A stretch of 5,736 nt of DNA, taken from Pseudomonas sp. (GTDB lineage Bacteria > Pseudomonadota > Gammaproteobacteria > Pseudomonadales > Pseudomonadaceae). The notes below the pieces were generated by a model, which saw nothing but the letters and a program-made list of their open reading frames with translations, was not told where the DNA came from and searched no databases. The stretch covers positions 1 through 5,736 of the forward strand of contig JAPLSD010000803.1 of the NCBI GenBank assembly GCA_026398835.1. The letters are read 5' to 3'. Shown here piece by piece: positions 1 to 4,847 of this stretch (the stretch's first letter is position 1; every line of letters begins with the position of its first letter). Both the position numbers and the translations under genes were made by a program.

Positions 1-44
1 GCTTGTTCATGGATACCGAGCGCTTTATCGAAGCTGATGCTCAT
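1..44 (-). CDS. flgB: FlgB, flagellar proximal rod protein (5' fragment only)
   Basis: Only the first 15 codons lie in the window; the gene continues past position 1. Read on the minus strand from the ATG at 44-42, they give MSISFDKALGIHEQA, which I recognise as the N-terminus of Pseudomonas FlgB. FlgB is exported and forms the proximal rod next to the MS ring in the periplasm. The start is supported by an AAAGG ribosome-binding site at 58-54, nine bases upstream, and by a near-consensus sigma-54 promoter that would give a leader of about 34 nt. In fluorescent pseudomonads flgB opens the rod/hook operon (flgBCDE and onward) and follows cheV-cheR, as here. The product call rests on 15 residues plus context, but promoter, leader and neighbours all agree. 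Confidence 0.85.
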   Translation of the reverse strand, partial: MSISFDKALGIHEQ

Positions 45-86
45 GTCGGGTGACCTTTGGGTGACCAGTTTTTTCGTACGGTGAAC

Positions 87-107
87 ATAGCAAGCGTCAT
101 GCCAATT
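87..107 (-). promoter_or_regulatory. Sigma-54 (RpoN) promoter of flgB
   Basis: Read on the minus strand, TTGGCATGACGCTTGCT matches the sigma-54 consensus (TGGCACG-N4-TTGCW) at all but one of the defined positions. The invariant GG is at 103-102 and the invariant GC at 91-90, with exactly ten bases between them. Transcription should start near 78-77, giving a leader of about 34 nt that carries the flgB ribosome-binding site. In P. aeruginosa the flgB operon is known to depend on RpoN and the activator FleR, which fits. Confidence 0.88.
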
Positions 108-145
108 AGCGAAAGCCCGTAAACCGGGGCTTTGCGGGCATCGGC

Positions 146-206
146 AAAGCGGCAATGCCAGAAAAGCGGCAACTGATTTCCGCCACCTGCCGCTTTTCTG
201 CCGCTC
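146..206. promoter_or_regulatory. Heptamer cluster upstream of the flgB promoter, candidate enhancer (FleR?)
   Basis: The heptamer AGCGGCA occurs four times: on the plus strand at 148-154 and 165-171, and on the minus strand at 194-188 and 205-199. The two inner copies are the core of a perfect 13-bp inverted repeat (159-171 and 188-200). Relative to the predicted flgB start near 78, the cluster lies about 70-125 bp upstream, where enhancers for sigma-54 activators usually sit. It lies between the cheR terminator and the promoter, outside any gene. That it binds FleR is an inference from the known regulation of flgB; FleQ or another factor is possible. Confidence 0.5.
159..200. repeat. Perfect 13-bp inverted repeat, arms 159-171 and 188-200
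   Basis: The left arm CAGAAAAGCGGCA is the exact reverse complement of the right arm TGCCGCTTTTCTG, with a 16-base spacer (172-187). There is no T-run after either arm, and a proper terminator already lies between it and cheR. A DNA operator therefore seems more likely than an RNA terminator. Confidence 0.8.
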
Positions 207-234
207 GAGATGTCGGGGTGCATTTTCGGCCGGC

Positions 235-271
235 AAAAAAAAACGGGAGCCCCTGAGGACTCCCGTTTTTT
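235..271 (-). terminator. Rho-independent terminator of the cheV-cheR transcript
   Basis: The stem is formed by ACGGGAG (243-249) and CTCCCGT (260-266). It is extended by A/T pairs out to 238 and 271 and has a ten-base loop (250-259). In the cheR direction it is followed by a run of nine T (243-235). It begins about 15 bases past the cheR stop, and the T-run outlasts the stem only on this side. Read the other way it has six T, so it may also stop antisense transcription. Confidence 0.92.
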
Positions 272-285
272 ATGACGCTGGCGAA

Positions 286-1113
286 TCACTTCGCCTGATA
301 AATAATCCCGGGGCTGCACTGGACCATCTGGTAATGATCCGGCAAACCATTCAGCGCTTCGGAAGCGCCGAGGAACAGATAGCCACCCGGCTTCAAGGTG
401 CTGTGAATCCGCAGCAGGATGTCCTTCTTCACCTCAGCAGAGAAGTAGATCAGCACGTTGCGGCAGAACACGATGTCGAACTTGCCGAGGCTCGCATAGC
501 TGTCCAGCAGGTTGAACGAGCGGAACTCCACCCGACTCTTGATCGGTGCCTTGATCGCCCAACGCCCTGCCCCTTTGGGGTCGAAGTAGCGCTGAAGCCG
601 CTCCGGAGAAAGGCCACGGCCCAGAGCCAGGCTGTCGTACTCACCGGTCTTGCAGTTGTTCAGCATGGTGCCGGACAAATCAGTGGCAACGATCTGCACA
701 CCCATTTTCAGCTGACCCATGTTGGTCCGCTCGAACTCATCGATCGACATGGACAGCGAGTAGGGTTCCTGCCCCGACGAGCAGGCCGCCGACCAGATCC
801 GCAAACGCTGGCCAGGACTGGCCTTGATCGACTCGGGCAGGACTTTGTTCTTCAAGACTTCAAACGGATAGGTGTCACGAAACCAGAGGGTTTCGTTGGT
901 GGTCATGGCGTCCACCACCATCTCGCGCAAACCACTGCGCGGCTGAGTCTGAATACGTTGAACCAGCTCACCCAAGGATTTGATGCCCTGCTGTTCCATC
1001 AGTTTATTGAGACGGCTCGACACCAGATATTGCTTATTTTCACCGAGCAAAATGCCACAGGCTTTTTCCAGGAAGACCCGGAACTGTTCGAAATCCAAAT
1101 TACCCGTAGACAA
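286..1113 (-). CDS. cheR: CheR, chemoreceptor glutamate O-methyltransferase
   Basis: A cytoplasmic enzyme of 275 aa, the usual length for CheR. It transfers a methyl group from S-adenosylmethionine to glutamates on chemoreceptors, opposing CheB during adaptation. The N-terminal helical CheR domain is at about 5-75, ending in the family motif TTNETLWFRD (71-80). The methyltransferase domain follows, with the SAM-binding segment IWSAACSSGQEPYSL (106-120) and FDIVFCRNVLIYF (212-224). The start is TTG (1113-1111): an AAGAGG ribosome-binding site lies eight bases upstream and the protein begins MSTGNLDFEQF as in related pseudomonads. There is no ATG nearby in frame. It follows cheV by 45 bases and is very likely co-transcribed with it. 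Pseudomonads carry several CheR paralogues; this one belongs with the flagellar locus. Confidence 0.95.
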   Translation of the reverse strand: MSTGNLDFEQFRVFLEKACGILLGENKQYLVSSRLNKLMEQQGIKSLGELVQRIQTQPRSGLREMVVDAMTTNETLWFRDTYPFEVLKNKVLPESIKASPGQRLRIWSAACSSGQEPYSLSMSIDEFERTNMGQLKMGVQIVATDLSGTMLNNCKTGEYDSLALGRGLSPERLQRYFDPKGAGRWAIKAPIKSRVEFRSFNLLDSYASLGKFDIVFCRNVLIYFSAEVKKDILLRIHSTLKPGGYLFLGASEALNGLPDHYQMVQCSPGIIYQAK

Positions 1114-1119
1114 TGGTAC

Positions 1120-1127
1120 CGCCTCTT
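1120..1127 (-). promoter_or_regulatory. Ribosome-binding site fixing the TTG start of cheR
   Basis: Read on the minus strand, the sequence just before the TTG is TTAAGAGGCGGTACCA. The AAGAGG/AGGCGG purine tract has good spacing to the TTG at 1113-1111, and no other start codon in this frame is as well placed. Confidence 0.7.
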
Positions 1128-1158
1128 AAATCGTGTTGACTGCCAGGAGCAAACGCCC

Positions 1159-2091
1159 CTAGCTGTTATCTGCTGCTTTGATCCGGTCGACTACCCGGGA
1201 TGCCAGGTCATCAGGACGGAATTTGGCAAGGAAGTCATCGGCACCGACCTTCTTCACCATCGCCTGATTGAACACACCTGACAACGAAGTATGCAGGATG
1301 ATATGCAGCTTTTGCATGCGTGGGTCGCTGCGGATCTCGGCCGTGAGCGTGTAACCGTCCATTTCGGGCATCTCGATGTCGGAAATCATCATCAAGAATT
1401 CTTCTTCCGGTTTCTTGCCCTCATCGACCAGCTTACGCAGGTAATCCAGTGCCTGTCGGCCGTCGTTCAACGCCACGACATCGACCCCGATCGTCTGCAG
1501 GCAACGCGTAACTTGCTTGCGCGCGACCGACGAATCGTCGACCGTCAGCACCCGCAGGGAAATGGCCTTGTGCTGGGTTTCGACGTCCACCACACCAAAC
1601 GAAATGACTTCCGAGGTCGGCGCCACTTCCGCCAGAACCTTCTCGACATCGATGATTTCGACTAACTGATTGTCGACGCGGGTCACCGCCGTCAAGTAAT
1701 GATCGCGACCCGTGCCCTTGGGCGGCGGATGGATCTCCTCCCAGTTCATGTTGACGATGCGCTCGACCGACCGGACCAAAAAGCCCTGAGTCTTGGTGTT
1801 GTACTCCGTGATGATTACGAAGGGATTGCTTTGATCTTTCAAACCGCCCGAACCGGTCGCCATTGCCAGATCAAGGATCGGAATGGTCGCCCCCCGAATA
1901 TTTGCGACACCGCACACGACAGGATTGGATTTAGGCAACAGGGTCAGTTTGGGGCATTGCAGCACCTCCCGAACCTTGAACACGTTGATCCCATACAGCT
2001 GCTGGCCGTCAAGACGGAACAACAACAGCTCAAGGCGATTCTGCCCCACCAGTTGCGTGCGCTGGTTTACCGAATCCATTACACCAGCCAT
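1159..2091 (-). CDS. cheV: CheV, chemotaxis coupling protein (CheW-REC fusion)
   Basis: A cytoplasmic protein of 310 aa, typical of CheV, that couples chemoreceptors to the CheA kinase and is tuned by phosphorylation. A CheW-like domain covers about 14-155, including the GVANIRG segment (61-67). A response-regulator receiver domain covers about 178-305, with the acidic pair D185-D186, phospho-acceptor D238 in SDIEMPEMDG, T268/S269 and K290. All the residues needed for phosphorylation are present. The open frame extends upstream to 2148, but the real start is the ATG at 2091-2089: an AGGAG site lies seven bases before it and the protein then begins MAGVMDSVNQRTQLVG, as in Pseudomonas relatives. 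It is the first gene of cheV-cheR and diverges from flgA. I see no convincing promoter of known class for it. Confidence 0.95.
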   Translation of the reverse strand: MAGVMDSVNQRTQLVGQNRLELLLFRLDGQQLYGINVFKVREVLQCPKLTLLPKSNPVVCGVANIRGATIPILDLAMATGSGGLKDQSNPFVIITEYNTKTQGFLVRSVERIVNMNWEEIHPPPKGTGRDHYLTAVTRVDNQLVEIIDVEKVLAEVAPTSEVISFGVVDVETQHKAISLRVLTVDDSSVARKQVTRCLQTIGVDVVALNDGRQALDYLRKLVDEGKKPEEEFLMMISDIEMPEMDGYTLTAEIRSDPRMQKLHIILHTSLSGVFNQAMVKKVGADDFLAKFRPDDLASRVVDRIKAADNS

Positions 2092-2140
2092 GCCCAGACT
2101 CCTACACCAACGCTTAAGATCCGACGCGCATTCATTGCTA

Positions 2141-2159
2141 AACGGCACGGGGCTTGCTT
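2141..2159 (+). promoter_or_regulatory. Sigma-54 (RpoN) promoter of flgA
   Basis: CGGCACGGGGCTTGCT matches the consensus TGGCACG-N4-TTGCW except for its first base. The GG is at 2144-2145 and the GC at 2156-2157, exactly ten bases apart. The predicted start is 2169-2170, which falls on the flgA ATG. As I recall, P. aeruginosa flgA belongs to the FleQ/RpoN-dependent class, which agrees. It also lies in the cheV leader region on the opposite strand. Confidence 0.8.
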
Positions 2160-2169
2160 TTTAACCGCT

Positions 2170-2940
2170 ATGAACGACAAAACGACACTTTTCCGACGCC
2201 TGACATCCCGGACATCAAAGTACCGAAAATTACTTTGCGCGCTGTCCGCGCTGTGCTTTTTCAACGCCGGCAACCCTGCCTCTGCTGACTCGGTCACCTT
2301 GCCTGATCTGCTTATCGGCGTCACTCAAGGCTTTCTTGAGTTCACCGTTGAAGATTATTTGGCGACCAGCCAGACCCAGGGACGCTACGAAATCCAGGTC
2401 AACCAGCTCGACCCTCGCTTGCGCATGCCGTTATGCGACAAGGAATTGACAGCGACGCTGGAGAGTCCGGCTCAGCCTCTGGGGCGTGTCACCGTGAAGG
2501 TGCGTTGCGACGGAGCCTCACCCTGGAGCGTCTTCGTTCCCGCTCAAGTGCGCCTGTTTCGAGAGGTCGTTATCACCACTCGCCCCCTTAAACGCGCCGG
2601 AATCATTGGTCCCGAGGACATCGCGTTACGCGAGCGGGACATCAGTCAGATCAATCAGGGCTATCTGACATCGGTCGATCAAGCCATTGGTCAGAAACTC
2701 GTCCGACCAATGGTCACCGACCAAGTCATTACCCTTGTCCACATGGAACAAGCAGAGGTGGTTCGCAAAGGCGATCAAGTGGTGATCTCCGCCCGCAGCG
2801 GCACGCTCAATGTACGAATGCCCGGCGAAGCCCTGTCCAACGGCGGTCTGAGCGAACAGATCAGGGTCAAGAATCTGAACTCTCAACGGGTGATCAAAGC
2901 GCGTGTGACCGCCCCGGGCCAGGTTGAAGTCACCCTGTAG
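2170..2940 (+). CDS. flgA: FlgA, flagellar P-ring assembly chaperone
   Basis: A periplasmic protein that helps FlgI assemble into the P ring around the rod. It has 256 aa. The N-terminus carries basic residues (R14, K17, R19, K20), a hydrophobic core (about 21-32) and a likely signal-peptidase site after ASA at 37-39, so it should be Sec-exported. The mature part has Cys89 and Cys113, which may form a disulfide, and a SAF-type domain at about 130-190. It ends with a beta-rich stretch (IRVKNLNSQRVIKARV, 231-246) typical of FlgA. The frame is open far upstream, but that part is antisense to cheV. ATG 2170 is the only ordinary start codon that keeps the signal peptide. No ribosome-binding site precedes it, and the sigma-54 promoter would start transcription at the ATG, so translation may be leaderless. 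Confidence 0.93.
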   Translation: MNDKTTLFRRLTSRTSKYRKLLCALSALCFFNAGNPASADSVTLPDLLIGVTQGFLEFTVEDYLATSQTQGRYEIQVNQLDPRLRMPLCDKELTATLESPAQPLGRVTVKVRCDGASPWSVFVPAQVRLFREVVITTRPLKRAGIIGPEDIALRERDISQINQGYLTSVDQAIGQKLVRPMVTDQVITLVHMEQAEVVRKGDQVVISARSGTLNVRMPGEALSNGGLSEQIRVKNLNSQRVIKARVTAPGQVEVTL

Positions 2941-3027
2941 ATAACTGGCGCTGCGCTCAGCCGTTCCCTAAACTGTGCCTCAAGCAGGGCAAGAGCCGTT
3001 GCGCGCGTGCTCAGCGATAATTGAGCC

Positions 3028-3054
3028 TAAAGTTTTTCCGGGTATGGCCGAAAA
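3028..3054 (+). promoter_or_regulatory. Sigma-28 (FliA) promoter of flgM
   Basis: TAAA (3028-3031) and GCCGAAAA (3047-3054) are separated by exactly 15 bases, as in the enterobacterial sigma-28 consensus TAAA-N15-GCCGATAA. One -10 base differs (A for T). The expected start is near 3061, giving a leader of about 30 nt with an AGAGG ribosome-binding site at 3077-3081. Since FlgM inhibits FliA, this promoter makes a negative feedback loop. Confidence 0.88.
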
Positions 3055-3090
3055 CATGGCAAGCGTCCAAATACCCAGAGGTTTTCTATT

Positions 3091-3417
3091 ATGGTCATCG
3101 ATTTCAGCCGGTTAAATAGCCCCCCCTCACCCACCAGCAGTACGCGTACCAGCGGCAGCAAGGAAACCGGCGATGCCGGTAAATCCGCGCCGGTGAGTAC
3201 CCCGGCCGAACAGGCCAGTACCAGCAAAAGCGGGGAATCGGTCCACCTCAGTAATGAGGCTCAACAGTTGCAGAAGGTCACTGACAAGCTGCGCGATCAG
3301 CCTGCTGTCGACAAAGCCCGCGTGGCCGAGTTGAAGCAAGCGATTGCCGATGGCAGCTATAAAGTCGACAGCAACCGTGTAGCCAGCAAACTGCTCAACT
3401 TCGAAGCCCAGCGCTAG
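3091..3417 (+). CDS. flgM: FlgM, anti-sigma-28 factor
   Basis: A small protein of 108 aa that binds FliA (sigma-28) and keeps late flagellar genes off. It is released when it is exported through the finished hook-basal body. The N-terminal half (about 10-50) is rich in Ser, Thr, Pro and Lys and looks disordered, as expected for an export substrate. The family segment ESVHLS (49-54) follows. The C-terminal part (about 55-105), with [22 protein letters not shown] (77-98), is the sigma-binding helical region. The ATG is preceded by AGAGG at nine bases. It stands 150 bases after flgA behind its own sigma-28 promoter and 48 bases before flgN. The length and intact C-terminal helices suggest a functional protein. 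Confidence 0.95.
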   Translation: MVIDFSRLNSPPSPTSSTRTSGSKETGDAGKSAPVSTPAEQASTSKSGESVHLSNEAQQLQKVTDKLRDQPAVDKARVAELKQAIADGSYKVDSNRVASKLLNFEAQR

Positions 3418-3442
3418 CCAAAGGCCTGCGCCAGGCTTTTGG
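3418..3442 (+). other. Intercistronic RNA hairpin between flgM and flgN
   Basis: Directly after the flgM stop codon, 3418-3428 pairs with 3432-3442 in an 11-bp stem with one G-T wobble (3423 with 3437) and a 3-base loop. The four T are inside the stem and no T-tract follows, so it is not a standard terminator. It could protect the 3' end of flgM mRNA or lower flgN expression relative to flgM. Confidence 0.65.
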
Positions 3443-3465
3443 ACGCTTAAAACCCAAGGCCAGCC

Positions 3466-3933
3466 ATGCACGACACTCATTTACTGCAACTGATCACTGA
3501 CGACTTTGCTCCTGCGGGGCACTTGCTGGAGTTGCTGCAAGCCGAATCCCTGGCGTTGCACAGTCGCGACATGCCACTGCTCGAAGACATTCTCGCGCAG
3601 AAACAGGCACTGATCATTTTGCTTGAACAGCATGGACGTTTACGCAGCCAGATTCTTGTCAGCCTTAACCTGCCGGCCAATCACAGCGGCCTGGAGCAAC
3701 TTGCCGGGCAATCGTCCATTGGCGATCAGTTGCTGACTCAGAGCGATGAACTCAACCAGCTTCTGGCCAAATGTCAGGCAGCCAACGAACTCAACGGTCG
3801 CTCGATCCAGGTTCAGCAGGCCACCACCGCCAATCAGCTGAAAATCCTCACGGGTGGCGAACCTCCCGCCCTTTATGATGCTCGCGGATCAACCTCCAGG
3901 CTTGCGAAGCCGCGGCCACTCAGTCAGGCTTGA
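3466..3933 (+). CDS. flgN: FlgN, export chaperone for hook-filament junction proteins
   Basis: A cytoplasmic chaperone of 155 aa, normal for the family. It binds FlgK and FlgL and delivers them to the flagellar type III export apparatus. The sequence is mostly helical and Leu/Gln-rich, with long amphipathic helices at about 5-65 and 75-128. NELNGRSI (108-115) is near the family's usual C-terminal signature, and the segment ending LYDARG (136-141) is typical of Pseudomonas FlgN. The last residues (about 142-155) are Ser/Pro/Arg-rich and probably flexible. The start ATG has a modest AAGG site six bases upstream. It follows flgM by 48 bases with no clear promoter between, so it is probably read from the flgM sigma-28 promoter through the intercistronic hairpin. 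Confidence 0.9.
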   Translation: MHDTHLLQLITDDFAPAGHLLELLQAESLALHSRDMPLLEDILAQKQALIILLEQHGRLRSQILVSLNLPANHSGLEQLAGQSSIGDQLLTQSDELNQLLAKCQAANELNGRSIQVQQATTANQLKILTGGEPPALYDARGSTSRLAKPRPLSQA

Positions 3934-3973
3934 AATCAGAGTTGAGCGCGCTCTATCAAGGCGCGAAACATGC

Positions 3974-3989
3974 TGGCAAAATGCTAGCT
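3974..3989 (+). promoter_or_regulatory. Possible sigma-54 promoter of flgZ
   Basis: TGGCAAAATGCTAGCT has TGGCA, the invariant GG (3975-3976) and GC (3987-3988) ten bases apart, and a TAGCT -12 element close to TTGCT. The start would be near 4000, giving a 26-nt leader with the GGAGA site at 4011-4015. The -24 element departs from consensus after TGGCA, so this is weaker than the flgB and flgA promoters. As I recall, flgZ in a relative is transcribed with flgMN under FliA control, in which case this would be an additional promoter or a chance match. Confidence 0.5.
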
Positions 3990-4025
3990 CTTGCGTGTCG
4001 TATTTTGTCTGGAGATTGATGAACC

Positions 4026-4772
4026 GTGTTCAATGCCTTAAACGCGGAAGATGCTCCGCAGCCACCAAAGGTGCTCACTACCCCTTTGGAAATCGCCGCC
4101 AATCTGCGGTTGCTGCAAGAGAGCCACGACCCGCTGATCATCACTTTCCACGAGCGCACTCAGCGCTTTCAGAGCTATCTGGTCGAAGTTGATCGAGACA
4201 GCAACATGATCGCCCTGGACGAAATGATTCCTCGCGACGGCGAGCGTTTCCTGCTCAATGGCGAAGCGTATCGCGTCGAGGGTTTCCACGATGGCGTGCG
4301 GATTGCGTGGGACGGCAATGGCACACTGACGATCGACGAATCCAATGGCGGTCGCTGCTATCGCGGCACGATGCCTGCCGAAGTGGTCTATCACCAACGT
4401 CGCAATGCCTTTCGCGCGGCTCTGAAGCTGGCTCAGCTGGTCAACATCGAGCTCGGCGGCGAAAAACTCAAGGCTCCGGTCAACGGTAAACTGCTGGATA
4501 TTTCGGCTACCGGCTGCAAGCTGCGCTTTGACGGCGACATCTCTGACCGCCTGCAACTAGGCGAGGTCTATGACCGCTTCATCGCCGCCCTGCCCTTCGG
4601 CAACATGACCGCGCCGGTCGAATTGCGCTATCTGCATCACGAAGAGCGGATCGACACGACCTTCGCCGGGGTACGCTTTCACAACATGAGCGGCCTGGTG
4701 CAACGGCAGGTCGAACGTTTCGTCTATCAGCTTCAGCGTGAAGCACGCCGCTTCGATAAAGACGATCTCTGA
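4026..4772 (+). CDS. flgZ: FlgZ, YcgR-type PilZ c-di-GMP receptor acting on the flagellum
   Basis: A cytoplasmic flagellar brake protein of 248 aa that binds c-di-GMP and reduces swimming. An N-terminal YcgR (PilZN-like) domain covers about 18-118. A PilZ domain covers about 120-235 with both c-di-GMP motifs intact: RxxxR at R126-R130 (in RRNAFR), and D/NxSxxG at D159-G164 (DISATG). It should therefore bind the nucleotide. The start is GTG (4026-4028), with GGAGA ten bases upstream; the ATGs at 4019 and 4033 are out of frame. It lies 92 bases after flgN, so it may be read from the flgM promoter, from its own sigma-54-like site, or both. A terminator follows immediately. Pseudomonas FlgZ is known to affect motility and biofilm formation. 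Confidence 0.93.
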   Translation: MFNALNAEDAPQPPKVLTTPLEIAANLRLLQESHDPLIITFHERTQRFQSYLVEVDRDSNMIALDEMIPRDGERFLLNGEAYRVEGFHDGVRIAWDGNGTLTIDESNGGRCYRGTMPAEVVYHQRRNAFRAALKLAQLVNIELGGEKLKAPVNGKLLDISATGCKLRFDGDISDRLQLGEVYDRFIAALPFGNMTAPVELRYLHHEERIDTTFAGVRFHNMSGLVQRQVERFVYQLQREARRFDKDDL

Positions 4773-4790
4773 ACCTGATACCTCAATAAA

Positions 4791-4826
4791 AAAACGGGCA
4801 GCCCCTTTCGGTGACTGCCCGTTTTT
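4791..4826. terminator. Bidirectional intrinsic terminator between flgZ and the MFS gene
   Basis: CGGGCAG (4795-4801) pairs with CTGCCCG (4815-4821), and flanking A and T runs extend the stem by four pairs. It has five T downstream in the flgZ direction (4822-4826) and an A-run before the stem (4788-4794), which gives a T-run for the opposite direction. It lies about 20 bases from both stop codons of the converging genes. Confidence 0.92.
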
Positions 4827-4847
4827 CGTTTCTAGCGACCTGTCCGA

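Noticed and set aside
41..319. Minus-strand open frame of 92 codons covering the cheR-flgB gap
   Set aside because: It overlaps the cheR end, the terminator and the flgB promoter, has no ribosome-binding site and encodes nothing recognisable.
334..1281. Long plus-strand open frame (315 codons) opposite cheR and the end of cheV
   Set aside because: It is antisense to two well-supported genes, crosses their boundary, has no recognisable domain and is explained by GC-rich third positions in the real genes.
2092..2148. 19-residue N-terminal extension of CheV
   Set aside because: The AGGAG site sits directly before the ATG at 2091, and the family sequence begins at MAGVMDSVNQ.
2139..2163. Possible sigma-28 promoter for cheV on the minus strand (TAAA and GCCGTTTA)
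   Set aside because: The spacer is 13 rather than 15 bases and the -10 element has two mismatches, so I do not count it as support.
1699..2169. 157-codon upstream extension of the flgA frame
   Set aside because: It lies antisense to cheV, resembles no protein, and would put a signal peptide in the middle of the product; ATG 2170 fits FlgA.
3009..3026. Short inverted repeat GCTCA/TGAGC after flgA as a terminator
   Set aside because: The stem is only five bases and the following T-run belongs to the sigma-28 promoter spacer; too weak to call.
3956..3982. Possible sigma-28 promoter for flgZ (TCAA and GGCAAAAT)
   Set aside because: Only about half of the -10 positions match; the sigma-54 reading of the same stretch is better.
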